A stretch of DNA of 64,000 nt, from NCBI GenBank assembly GCA_963837755.1, contig CAWIOP010000003.1, forward strand, positions 1,116,001 to 1,180,000, read 5' to 3'. Below the pieces are notes generated by a model. The model saw only the letters and a program-made list of their open reading frames with translations. It did no database searches and was not told where the DNA came from. Both the position numbers and the translations under genes were made by a program. Of this stretch, positions 46,203 to 54,785 are shown piece after piece. This stretch comes from JADGHX01 sp963837755 (GTDB lineage Bacteria; Pseudomonadota; Gammaproteobacteria; Steroidobacterales; Steroidobacteraceae). Each line of letters opens with the position of its first letter. Position 1 is the first letter of the stretch.

Positions 46203-46418
46203 TTACTCGGTCTTCGTGGGCGCGCACGTACGGCCAGGTCTTTGCCCTGCGCCAGCGTGTGCCGCTGGCCCCTGGCAGTTACGCTGAGCTCGACAAGGGC
46301 CATCGATGTTGAACCAGGCGAGCGGCACGTCCTGCGTCCACGCGCGGGTGCCGTTCCTGAGGTCGCCGCCGGGCTGCAAGCCCGCCGGTCGAGCCGGACC
46401 GGCAACACGTCGCATCAA
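46203..46418 (-). pseudogene. M28 peptidase N-terminal fragment
   Basis: The minus strand reads GLQPGGDLRNGTRAWTQDVP then LAWFNIDG. After one frame shift near 46300 it reads LVELSVTARGQRHTLAQGKD. This is the region just after the signal peptide in M28 peptidases. The end overlaps in sequence with the start of the truncated peptidase at 54786-56174 (KRQTLAQGKDVAVRA), so it is a relic of a paralogue. It sits four bases downstream of the permease stop. Confidence 0.5.
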
Positions 46419-46421
46419 CGA

Positions 46422-47594
46422 TTACGACTCGCTCAACGCACGCACGACCGGCATGCGACCGGCACGAAGTGCCGGGAACAGTCCGCCCAGGATGCCGATG
46501 ACGAGAGCCCATAGCACACCCTGACGCATGACTTCCGGTGACACGACGAAAGTGAATGCGTATTGCGTGTCGCGGAGGAAGTTGGAGTTGGCCTGCAGCC
46601 CGTCGAGCGCGAAATAGATGAGCGCGATGCCGATGACACTGCCGAGCAATGCCAGCAGAAGCGATTCGACGACCACAGACAGCGCCACAGGCGTGGCGCC
46701 GAACCCCAATGCACGTGCGGTGCCGATTTCTCTCGTGCGGGCAGCCACCGCGCCGTACATCGTATTCAGCGCAGCGAACACGGCACCGACGATCATGACG
46801 ATGAGCAGCGGGTAGGCAAAATATTTCACGGTATCGAACAACCCTCGTACCGACCCCTGGTAGTAGTCGTTTTCGCGCTGTACCGTCACGCCGAGTATCG
46901 AGTTCGCTTTCACGCGGTCTGTGAACTCGGCTGCATGCCGGGCGCTGGAGGGCTTCACGCGCACACTATGCACTCCATTGCCGAGACGGAACGCCGACTG
47001 AAGCATGGGAAGATCTGTCCAGATTTCGGATTCAACGGCGCCGCCACCGGCTTCGAAAACGCCGACGATCACCCAGTCCGTATCCGCGAGCCGCAGCGTG
47101 TCGCCGAGCGCCAGGCCCGCGAACTGCCGCTGGGCGCCGTGGCCCACGAGCAATTCATAATGGCCCGGCTGAATGAACCTTCCGGCCGTGAGCTTCAGCC
47201 TGCTGCGAACCTTCGAGGCCTGAGGCGTCACGCCGCGCAACGCGACGTTGACGTAACCGCTGGCGTTCGGCCGTTTCAGGCTGATGAAGCGCGACATTTC
47301 GGCCGACACCAGCGCTGCGGCATCGCCGGCCTTCACGTCGGTTTCGATGGAATCGGCTTCGTCCTTCGATATTCCGCTTTCGTTCTCCGCGTTCGCGCCG
47401 GATTTGAGAACGAGCAGCGTCGAATCGTCTGCGTTCGACAGAAGCATCTGGCGATAGCTTGCGACGATGGAGAAGAGCCCGACGAACACCGCGACCACGC
47501 AGGCGACACCAAACACGTCGATGAGGGCGCTGCCCCACCTCTGGGGGAGCGCCAGAAGATTCATGCGCGTCATCGCGATTGCTTGCCGGATCAT
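46422..47594 (-). CDS. FtsX-type ABC transporter permease, second of pair
   Basis: 390 residues. It has an N-terminal membrane segment (VFGVACVVAVFVGLFSIVAS), a MacB-like periplasmic domain, and three C-terminal segments (YPLLIVMIVGAVFAALNTMY, VVVESLLLALLGSVIGIALI, GVLWALVIGILGGLFPAL) with the conserved TREIGTARALGFG loop. Its ATG overlaps the stop of the upstream permease (ATGA). MacB/LolCDE-type transporters move lipoproteins or small molecules, or act mechanically from the envelope. The ATPase they need is not in this cluster. Confidence 0.8.
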   Translation of the reverse strand: MIRQAIAMTRMNLLALPQRWGSALIDVFGVACVVAVFVGLFSIVASYRQMLLSNADDSTLLVLKSGANAENESGISKDEADSIETDVKAGDAAALVSAEMSRFISLKRPNASGYVNVALRGVTPQASKVRSRLKLTAGRFIQPGHYELLVGHGAQRQFAGLALGDTLRLADTDWVIVGVFEAGGGAVESEIWTDLPMLQSAFRLGNGVHSVRVKPSSARHAAEFTDRVKANSILGVTVQRENDYYQGSVRGLFDTVKYFAYPLLIVMIVGAVFAALNTMYGAVAARTREIGTARALGFGATPVALSVVVESLLLALLGSVIGIALIYFALDGLQANSNFLRDTQYAFTFVVSPEVMRQGVLWALVIGILGGLFPALRAGRMPVVRALSES

Positions 47595-48745
47595 CGCCGG
47601 ACGCTCCGGAGCGCATCGACGATGCTGAGCCGGCTCGCCCTGAAGGCGGGCGTGAGGCCGGTGATCACACCAGTGCCCAGCATCATGATGACGCCAAGGG
47701 CGAGCTGCTCGCCGCTCACGTACATGAGACCCATCCGCTGTGAAATGGCCTTCACCACGGCCCATGCGATGGCGAGCCCGAAGAGGCCGCCCACGACCAT
47801 CATCAATGTGGACTCGAACATCACCAGCGCCGAGACCCGCGAAGACTGAAAGCCGAGGGCCTTCAACGTACCGATCTCGCGCGTGCGCTCGGCGAAACTC
47901 TGCAGGAGGCTGTTGCCCGTGACGAGCAGCATGGAGACGAAGACCGCGCCCAGGATGAGGTACGCGATGAGCGACACGTTGCCGATGCGCTTGAAGTAGT
48001 CGCGGCGCAGGGCGTCCTGCGTGCCCGAGCTCGTCTCGGCGGCGGAGTTCATGAACAGCTCATCCACCTTCGCGGCGAAGGGGGCGGGATCGAGCCCCGG
48101 GGTCAGGATCGCCACGATGAACCCGACGGTGCCGCGACCCTCCGCGCGGCCTTCATCCAGATATTCGTGATGGAAAAGAATCTGGCGGGGGCTTTCCGCG
48201 GGGTCCTTGTAGCGAAAGATGCCGCGCACGGTGAAGTTCCACACGCGCGTGCCATCCACCTTCGCAAGCCAGGGGACGGTAACTGGAATGACTTCGCCAA
48301 TCTTCCAGCCGTACAACCGCGCGAGGTTTTCATGCACCAGCGCGCCGGTTCTGTCGGCCTGGTATTGTCTGAACTCCTCCGCCTTCCACACGAACCTGCC
48401 GGTCGGATCCACTTCTGACGAGAAGTGCCTGCTGACCGCCACCGGGCCCACGCGATTGTCGAGGTTCTGGTAGTAACCGCCGATGCCCGTGCCGTAGTCC
48501 GCTTCGCCGGTCGCGATGCCCGGGAGCGCGCTGATCCTGGCGACGTGGCCCAGCGGCAGCGAATTGCCGTACTTGGCTTGTATCCAGACGCGGGCATCCG
48601 AGAATCGATCCGCCCCCTGGAAGAACACGCTGATGGCGGCGAGCATGCCGTAGAGCGCGAACGCGCTGACGACCGAGATGAGCGTGAACGTGAGACGCGC
48701 GCGATTGCGCGTGAGATTCGACCAGACGAAATGGAGATACTTCAT
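47591..48745 (-). CDS. FtsX-type ABC transporter permease, first of pair
   Basis: 384 residues. Same fold as its neighbour: N-terminal segment LTFTLISVVSAFALYGMLAA, a periplasmic domain, then LIAYLILGAVFVSMLLVTGN and two more segments, with the coupling loop TREIGTLKALGFQSSRVSAL. It is first in the two-permease operon, 140 bases downstream of hxlR on the same strand. Two regulator-type inverted repeats lie in that gap. No ATPase or membrane-fusion gene adjoins it. Confidence 0.8.
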   Translation of the reverse strand: MKYLHFVWSNLTRNRARLTFTLISVVSAFALYGMLAAISVFFQGADRFSDARVWIQAKYGNSLPLGHVARISALPGIATGEADYGTGIGGYYQNLDNRVGPVAVSRHFSSEVDPTGRFVWKAEEFRQYQADRTGALVHENLARLYGWKIGEVIPVTVPWLAKVDGTRVWNFTVRGIFRYKDPAESPRQILFHHEYLDEGRAEGRGTVGFIVAILTPGLDPAPFAAKVDELFMNSAAETSSGTQDALRRDYFKRIGNVSLIAYLILGAVFVSMLLVTGNSLLQSFAERTREIGTLKALGFQSSRVSALVMFESTLMMVVGGLFGLAIAWAVVKAISQRMGLMYVSGEQLALGVIMMLGTGVITGLTPAFRASRLSIVDALRSVRR

Positions 48746-48837
48746 CGGTGGGCCCGGCGTTTGCTTCGTCGATCGCGACGGGCGAAATTAGCCGAGAAGG
48801 GACCCAGTGCTCAAGTGAGCACCTCGGAACGACCAGG

Positions 48838-48875
48838 TAACCTGAAGGATACTGACACGGGTAACCTGGAGGTTA
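48838..48875 (-). promoter_or_regulatory. Paired operator ahead of the permease operon
   Basis: TAACCTGAAGGATA (48838-48851) and TAACCTGGAGGTTA (48862-48875) are two direct copies, 24 bases apart centre to centre. Each is an inverted repeat TAACCT-N2-AGGTTA, the first with one mismatch. They lie between hxlR and the permeases, about 95-130 bases before the permease start. Likely sites for the adjacent HxlR dimer. Confidence 0.5.
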
Positions 48876-48885
48876 ATGACAGATG

Positions 48886-49305
48886 TCAGCGACGCACGGC
48901 GGCTTCGCCGCGAGCCTGCGGCGAATCGTCAGTCGTCGGCCTGCCATCGAACTGCGCCTGGGCCCGCTGGATTTCCGGATACGTCTCCAGCGCCCACGCG
49001 AGAAAGGTCTTCACCGGCACGAGTACGGACCGGCCGATCGCGGCGAGCTCGTACACGACTTTGGGCGGGCTTTCGGGATAGACGATCCGGCGCAGGTATC
49101 CATCGCGCTCGAGCTCGCGCAGTTTTCTGGTGAGCACACGTTGCGAGATATCCCCGATGAGCCGCCTGATTTCGTTGAAGCGCTTGGGGCCGTCCTCCAG
49201 CACGGCGAGCACGAGAAAGCTCCACTTGTCGCCAATCTTGTCGAGGACGTTCCGGAACGGGCAGTCCTTCGCGTGTTCGTAGCTGTCTACCGTGACCTTC
49301 AGCAT
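48886..49305 (-). CDS. HxlR-family transcriptional regulator
   Basis: 139 residues, a DUF24/HxlR winged helix. The N-terminal Cys in KDCPFRNVLDKIGDKWSFLV is the conserved, sometimes redox-sensing position. The recognition part is RFNEIRRLIGDISQRVLTRK and the wing follows at GYLRRIVYPESPPKVVYEL. These dimers bind paired palindromes near their targets, which matches the repeats just downstream, ahead of the permease genes. Confidence 0.85.
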   Translation of the reverse strand: MLKVTVDSYEHAKDCPFRNVLDKIGDKWSFLVLAVLEDGPKRFNEIRRLIGDISQRVLTRKLRELERDGYLRRIVYPESPPKVVYELAAIGRSVLVPVKTFLAWALETYPEIQRAQAQFDGRPTTDDSPQARGEAAVRR

Positions 49306-49463
49306 GCCGATTCCCCCTCTTCAGGGGTGCGAGTATGCGGCCGGAAGTGTCACGGAAGACCCCTGTTCACGGGTCGGGTGCCGGGGGCGCCATGAGCTCG
49401 CGCAAGCTGAGAACTTGTGCAGCCACCGCGGCCTTGATCGTCCGCTCCCGAGCGTTGGCGCGT

Positions 49464-49994
49464 ACGGTGACAGCCGGCGATGCGCACGGCACCGCCGGCC
49501 TGTGACACCGCATGCCATTCACCGCATGTGTGAGGCGGCAACCTCAGCGAACTTTGGATGCTTGATCTCCTTCACGGCGCGTTTAACCGTGTCGGTGACG
49601 CAGCGCTGTGCATCGCGGTTCAGCCGGAGCGCCAACGCCGTGTCGGCGCTGTCAGGGCACACCTGCCGCGCGGCGACGACCAGGCGGCCATAAAGGGTGC
49701 GCGAGCCTTCTTCCGTGGACAGGTTCAGATCTGCGTAGTTGACGGTCACCGAGGGTATCTCGCCGTCTTTCATGGGCGTCTGCGCGAAGGAAGCGGGGAC
49801 GCCGACTGCAATCGCGACGAATGCTGCGACGACTATGCGTGTGATGGTAACCGAGCAAGCAGTGTGCGAGGTCATGACGAAGCTCCTGGTTCGATAGGCT
49901 CTGATCGCCGAAGACGGCGACTGAGGTAGAACACATCTGATGCGTCGGCGGTTGCATTCGTTGCGCTTCCGACCTTCGAAAAAAGCGCGAAAAG
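49464..49994. repeat. 530-bp duplicated segment, copy 1
   Basis: Aligns over its whole length with 59364-59891, including a UrcA gene, its leader (a shared block GATGCGTCGGCGGTTGCAT), and a GCCGGCG/CGCCGGC hairpin after the gene. Both flanks end abruptly. Confidence 0.7.
49519..49875 (-). CDS. UrcA family protein, copy 1
   Basis: 118 residues with a signal peptide (VVAAFVAIAVGVPASFAQTP). The family pattern is VTVNYADLNLSTEEGSRTLY, then VVAARQVCPDS and a second Cys in QRCVTDTVKRAVKEI. UrcA proteins are small secreted proteins of unknown function, common in sphingomonads and gammaproteobacteria. AGGAG precedes the start by seven bases. A paralogue in a duplicated segment lies at 59418. Confidence 0.8.
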   Translation of the reverse strand: MTSHTACSVTITRIVVAAFVAIAVGVPASFAQTPMKDGEIPSVTVNYADLNLSTEEGSRTLYGRLVVAARQVCPDSADTALALRLNRDAQRCVTDTVKRAVKEIKHPKFAEVAASHMR

Positions 49995-50336
49995 GTCGAA
50001 CGAAGACGAGGACAAGGCCGCTGCTGCAGCAGCGCGAGTCGCGTCGACACGACTCTGATAGAGATCGAGTCGTCCCGGTCAATGACGGATTCGTCCCGCG
50101 TCCGGCCGGTTTGTCGTCAGGCTTTAGCGGTTGGTACGGGAAATCGCTGCACATTCGACAGCGGCATGCTCAACACCTGTGGCGGGCGAAACAGCGCGGC
50201 TCTCTCAGAGAACCCGCCGCTGTGGAAGCGGAGTGATGGACTCCCCGACGATGACGTAGTCCAGCAAGGGGGATGTGCAGGTCGAAGGTCATGCTGAGAG
50301 CGTGACCTATCGGCGTTTCGCTGTGGCGGACGCACC
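49876..50336. other. Intergenic stretch, UrcA leader and spacer
   Basis: The first 120 bases belong to the duplicated UrcA leader. I see no gene, repeat or hairpin that stands out in the remaining 340 bases. Confidence 0.4.
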
Positions 50337-50636
50337 TCATGGGGGATAGGTCGTCGATTCCTGAATCAATCCGTCACGATTGTGAATGACGACGTCTCCA
50401 CCGGTACTGCGCGCGACTTCTCGGGTGCGCTTTATCGCCTGGTTCTTGGAATCGTCCGTTCCGGTGGGACGGCTGGCGCCTTCTTTGCGAACGCTCCAGC
50501 CACCGCCGATCCGGGTCATTACGTGATAGGTGCGCTGCTTCGCCACGGGCAGCCCGAATGCTTGCTCGGTCTTCGTGGGCGCGGTGACGGTCGGCGCCCC
50601 GGGCTTCTTATATGAGGAGGGCAGTCTGCGATTCAA
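50337..50636 (-). CDS. DUF2188 domain protein
   Basis: 99 residues. The core YHVMTRIGGGWSVRKEGASR, followed by KNQAIKRTREVARSTGGDVV and IHNRDGLIQE, is the DUF2188 pattern, a small fold of unknown function. The N-terminal 35 residues are not conserved, so the true start may be the inner ATG near 50520. Confidence 0.65.
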   Translation of the reverse strand: MNRRLPSSYKKPGAPTVTAPTKTEQAFGLPVAKQRTYHVMTRIGGGWSVRKEGASRPTGTDDSKNQAIKRTREVARSTGGDVVIHNRDGLIQESTTYPP

Positions 50637-50771
50637 GGGACGCGCGCGCCCGTGCGCGTCATCCTCGCAAGCATCGCCGAAGGTGATCGTCCCGAAGAAA
50701 TTGCCGCGGCATTCCCGACCCTGATGCTGGACGACATACGAGCACTGATCGCATTCGCGGCATCCGACTGA
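50632..50771 (+). pseudogene. DUF433 antitoxin-like fragment
   Basis: The frame IQGTRAPVRVILASIAEGDR then PEEIAAAFPTLMLDDIRALI ends at the stop at 50769-50771. This is the C-terminal two-thirds of a DUF433 protein (VapB-like antitoxin). A stop precedes it in frame and no start codon fits, so the N-terminal part is lost. Confidence 0.55.
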
Positions 50772-50854
50772 CCGGCATCCAGCTATCGCCCGTTCACGTG
50801 CGCATTCGCCAGACGCGCCATCGAATATGAGATCGCTGCCGGCGGCGTTACCCA

Positions 50855-50894
50855 GTTTACCTGTTCAGGTAAACGACTTACCTCGGCAGGTCAA
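50855..50894 (+). promoter_or_regulatory. Palindromic operator ahead of the ATPase gene
   Basis: GTTTACCTG (50855-50863) and CAGGTAAAC (50866-50874) form a perfect palindrome with two central bases. A second, looser site TTACCT-CGGC-AGGTCAA follows at 50878-50894, nine bases before the ATG. The pair shares the half-site TTACCT. Confidence 0.5.
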
Positions 50895-50902
50895 AACAAA
50901 AA

Positions 50903-52017
50903 ATGCCAAACCCTTTCGATCTGAACCTTACGCGAGCCTATAGCGCGCCGGCCGCTTTTTGTCCGCGGCCCGATCTTCAGAAGGTCCTCGAGCGTGCCTG
51001 TGCGGGCCGCCTGTGGACTGTCGTCGATGGCGATCGCCGGATGGGCAAGAGCTCCGCGATCATCGCCGACAGCGTTCGTCACGGCAGGCCGATACTGCAC
51101 GTGGATCTAATGGGTGTGAGCGCTGAACAGGAAGTTACGGAAAGATTTCGCTGGGCCTGGCAGTTCTTCGTCCAGCAAGCGAGCGGCGGCTTCTGGAAAG
51201 GAATTAGTCCGGAGCTGTCCGCCACGATCCCCGGAACGACAGTTGGGGTGAAGATAGGCAGCTCATCCTCGAGACCGGAGCCGGGCTCTTGGGGGATGTG
51301 CTGGTCGCATTCGACAGAGAGGCCGGGAAGGCTGGAGGTTTGCTATTCATCGATGAGATGCAGGACTTGGCGAGACTGCCGGACCAGCGCCACAAAATGG
51401 CCAAGAGTCTGCGCGCCGCCCTGCAGATGGCGCGCTATGTCACGCCGGTGTTCGCGGGCTCAGTCCAGCATCTGTTGGCACCGTTCTTTGCCACCTCTGC
51501 CGCGGCATTCTTCAAGAGCATCAGGCTGCAGCATCACCTCAAGCCGTTTGATCGAGAGGAGTTCGGCAGCTGGGCATCGAAGATATTTCGGGAGCAGAAG
51601 CGCCTGATCGAGAAGGAAGCTCTCGCGCGTCTCTATAGTCTCACTGAAGGCGTGACGGAGGATTTGGTTGCTACTTGCGCAGAGATCTGGATGCAGGGTT
51701 CGAAAGGGCGGTCGGTGGCGCCAGCAGACGTGGAAGTCGGCTGGCGGAATGTGGTCGCGAACGCCGCTTAGTATTTTCTCCCCAGAGTCTCTGCCTTGTC
51801 CGGATTGCAGGCGAGGCTGCTCAGACACGTTGCTCGCAATCCGCGAGCGCAACCCTTCGCAGAAGAAACGTTGTCAGCCGTCAAGAGCGAAAGTGGTCCC
51901 ACGCATCGGGCATTGCGCAAGCTGATCGAGTTGGAATTGCTAAGAGAAGAACAACACGATGGCCGAAGGCGTGTATGGGTTCACGACGCACGATTGGCCT
52001 TCTACCTCCGAGCCTGA
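50903..52017 (+). pseudogene. P-loop ATPase with winged-helix end, frameshifted
   Basis: Three successive frames make one protein of about 370 residues. Frame 1: AFCPRPDLQKVLERACAG, with Walker A in DGDRRMGKSSAI (residues 42-53). Frame 2 from about 51250: LETGAGLLGDVLVAFDRE and Walker B GGLLFIDEMQDL, ending at 51771. Frame 3 from about 51785: a winged helix SGLQARLLRHVARNP, GPTHRALRKLIELELL. The layout is that of archaeal-type (COG1672) STAND-like ATPases, often linked to toxin or defence roles. Two single-base changes break it. Confidence 0.65.
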
Positions 52018-52061
52018 GACTCTCCAAAGCATTTCTCGGTGAGGCACAGCTGTGCGCGCGT

Positions 52062-54632
52062 CTAGTTGCCGCCGGATCGTGGAACGCTTTCGCCAACAGG
52101 AATCGACACGGGTTCTTCGATCGCGGCAGCGGGCGGTGAAGCTGCGGGTGCCTCATCAACTGGTGGCGTCGCTTCAGCGGGCGGCGTGGGCAATTCTTCC
52201 GCAACCAGGTTGGCGGAATTGATCACTGCGGGATCGTCGCGGAGCTTCAAATACAGCCCGCGATCGCCCGGGTGAGGAACGGGCAGGACCCGTCCCGGAA
52301 AACCGTCTGGCACGTCAACGGCTTCTTTGAACTCGGGATCGCCAGAGACGGAGTCCACCAGAAACAGGTTGGAGCCCGTGAGCTTGCAGGTCTTCTCCGG
52401 AATGGAGGGGCATTCCAGCGCCTGCAACACCGGCAATCGCACGAGAGTGGCCAACGGCTGCCAGTCACCCGCAGCACCTTTGTTTACAACGCGAAATTTC
52501 AGCGGCCCGAATGCCGAGAAGCCGAATGCCTTGGCTGGATCGAGGGTGGCGACTGCCACTTTGGCGTCCGCGAGCGTGATGCCGCGATTGGCCAGGCTCA
52601 GGGTGGCCGCAAATGCTTCATCGCTGGTGGCCACCTCGATGTTCTCTTCGCGCCCGAATGTGGCCGGCGACTTTGCCCGCACGGAGAAGACGAGCTGCGC
52701 ATCCTGCGGCAACTGATCTTCGCTCGCAAGCTGGATGTTGCTCTCGTTGGCGCGCGCGGAGGTGCGCACGCTCTTTCCGATCAATTCGACGCTGGGGCGC
52801 GGTGCGGCCACGGAAACGTTGACCGAATACGTGCGGCCGTCGCGGAGAGTGGCTGTTGCCTTTGCGGTATCGCCCTGTTGCAAGGTTGTGGGCGCCGTCT
52901 CGCCCTCCGCGGCTTTCACCGCCATCAACAGCGCATCGCTCGCAAGCGTAGAGGTGGAAGGGGCGGGCGCGAACTCGAGTCCCTTCAGCGTGAGACTTTC
53001 GACGTCGCCGAGCCGGCTGCCTTTGAAAACGCCCTGCGATTCGCCTGCATGAATGGAGAAACTCTCGAAGCGCCCCGCCTCGGGACAAGCGCGCAGCTCG
53101 ACAGGGTGCGGTTCCTGCGCGCCGAACTGCGAAACGAGCAGCGTCAACGGGCCAGCTTGCACCTGCTGCAGGGGCAGATTGATCTCGACCTCATTCGCTT
53201 TGATCGACGACCATTCGACCCGCAACTCCTTGCCTGCAGGGCCCTTCACCATGATCCGGTCGATGCACGCGACACTGCCGGCCTGCAGATGAATCGTGTT
53301 TGCGCGCCCGACGATGAGCGATCCGTCATCCGCGCCCGACGGCGTCCACGCCTGCGAATGCGTGTTGACGAGCTGAAAGCCCGGCCCGTCGAATTTCTCG
53401 AAGCCCCAGTAGCCGTGCAGCGAGCCCTCGAACCGATCCGCGAGGCTTGCCGTCGCGAGTGGCGAGGTGTCGATGACGAAGCCGCCTTGCGCGGCATCCG
53501 CCGTGGCCGGCAGGTCGATCCCTTCCCCGTTTTTACTGGTGACGCGAAGGAAGGTGTGATGCGCGTATTCCGTCGAAAACACCAATGGCGCGCCCTCGAC
53601 GGGCAGCACCAGAGAATTCCTGCGCGCGCAGTAGATATCTTTCGGACTCACGGCATGCAGCGGTGGAGGCAGGGCCTGCTCGACGGCCGGCAGTGCCGCG
53701 ACGAGCACTGATTTCGGATTGTGAAACGACGGCGGCGTGTTGAGCGTCAACGTGAGCTCATTGCCCACGGCCGTGGCGAGCGCCGGAATGTATTGATAGT
53801 TCGCGACACCGAACGAATCGAAGAGCCTTCCGAGATCCAGCAGCGTTGCGATATAGGGGCTGTAGTAACCGTAGTTCGCCTGCGGCGTGAAGCTGGCCGC
53901 CATGGCCAGATCGCGCGCCGGCCCCGTCGTGAGTGCCTCGACGATCGACACGCTGTGACCGTCATTCAGGATCATCGTGTCCTGCCCCTCCGTCAGGCAG
54001 GGCGCCTGCAATTGCGGAAGCCTGTCGAGGCACTTCTCGTCGACCCGGATTGCGAGACTTCGCGCCAGCAGTGGCGTCGTGCCTTTCAGCACAGCCGGGT
54101 TGGCTGCGTTGAGACGGCGGATGGCGGAGAGATAACGATCGAGACGCGAGCGATCGAGCGTTGCCTGATTGAGGTCCTGCGTGGCGCGAACGAACGCTCC
54201 CGGACGGCCGCGGACTGCGTTGACGAGCGTTTTGAAATCACCGCCGGTTTCCGGGGCAAGGAAGATCAAGGCTTGCTGTGCGCCTTCGGGAACGTCGACG
54301 GTCAGGCCCTTGGCTGCGCAGTCGCGCTTCTTCCACGTGGCGCAATTGGAGAACCAGTCCTTTGGCGGAGGGTTCGTCGGGCCGCGCAGGAACCCGACGA
54401 TCATCAGGTAATGCGCGGATTGGGTTTCCGGGAAATTCGCCTTGATCGCGAGTTTGTCACCCGCGGCGAGATGCGGAGCCTGGGCAATGGGCAGCGTTGT
54501 GCCGGCGCGGGTGACGGTGACCTCGAGCGTGGGACCGGTGAGGTCGAATGGAGCGGGGCCTGCGGCGTGGGCGACGCCGCCAAAGAGGAGAACGGCGAGT
54601 ACAATCGCCGCGCTGAATAGTGGTGCGCTCAT
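52062..54632 (-). CDS. Large secreted protein of unknown function
   Basis: 856 residues from ATG 54632. Signal peptide (FSAAIVLAVLLFGGVAHAAG). The N-terminal part has two Cys in FSNCATWKKRDCAAKG. The middle is beta-rich and Ig-like (GPLTLLVSQFGAQ, VRTSARANESNIQLASEDQL). The C-terminal 60 residues are a Pro/Ala/Glu-rich low-complexity tail (PPAEATPPVDEAPAASPPAA). I do not recognise the family. It is likely exported and perhaps surface-exposed. It is convergent with the ATPase gene, 44 bases apart. Confidence 0.6.
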   Translation of the reverse strand: MSAPLFSAAIVLAVLLFGGVAHAAGPAPFDLTGPTLEVTVTRAGTTLPIAQAPHLAAGDKLAIKANFPETQSAHYLMIVGFLRGPTNPPPKDWFSNCATWKKRDCAAKGLTVDVPEGAQQALIFLAPETGGDFKTLVNAVRGRPGAFVRATQDLNQATLDRSRLDRYLSAIRRLNAANPAVLKGTTPLLARSLAIRVDEKCLDRLPQLQAPCLTEGQDTMILNDGHSVSIVEALTTGPARDLAMAASFTPQANYGYYSPYIATLLDLGRLFDSFGVANYQYIPALATAVGNELTLTLNTPPSFHNPKSVLVAALPAVEQALPPPLHAVSPKDIYCARRNSLVLPVEGAPLVFSTEYAHHTFLRVTSKNGEGIDLPATADAAQGGFVIDTSPLATASLADRFEGSLHGYWGFEKFDGPGFQLVNTHSQAWTPSGADDGSLIVGRANTIHLQAGSVACIDRIMVKGPAGKELRVEWSSIKANEVEINLPLQQVQAGPLTLLVSQFGAQEPHPVELRACPEAGRFESFSIHAGESQGVFKGSRLGDVESLTLKGLEFAPAPSTSTLASDALLMAVKAAEGETAPTTLQQGDTAKATATLRDGRTYSVNVSVAAPRPSVELIGKSVRTSARANESNIQLASEDQLPQDAQLVFSVRAKSPATFGREENIEVATSDEAFAATLSLANRGITLADAKVAVATLDPAKAFGFSAFGPLKFRVVNKGAAGDWQPLATLVRLPVLQALECPSIPEKTCKLTGSNLFLVDSVSGDPEFKEAVDVPDGFPGRVLPVPHPGDRGLYLKLRDDPAVINSANLVAEELPTPPAEATPPVDEAPAASPPAAAIEEPVSIPVGESVPRSGGN

Positions 54633-54785
54633 GGGGGACGGATCGTAGGGGAGCGGCGGCGCACGCGCCAACCAGATCGCAAGCTATGCAACCCGGTGTG
54701 TCGCCGATCTGAGACGCATCAGACGCGCGGTTGAGCGTGTGTGCGCGCTGCGGGCACTGGCGTGTGCCCGCAAGCGCGCGTTCTC

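Noticed and set aside
46204..50582. Exact 18-base match CTCGGTCTTCGTGGGCGC at 46205 and near 50563
   Set aside because: No similarity extends on either side; both copies encode different frames, so chance in GC-rich sequence is enough.
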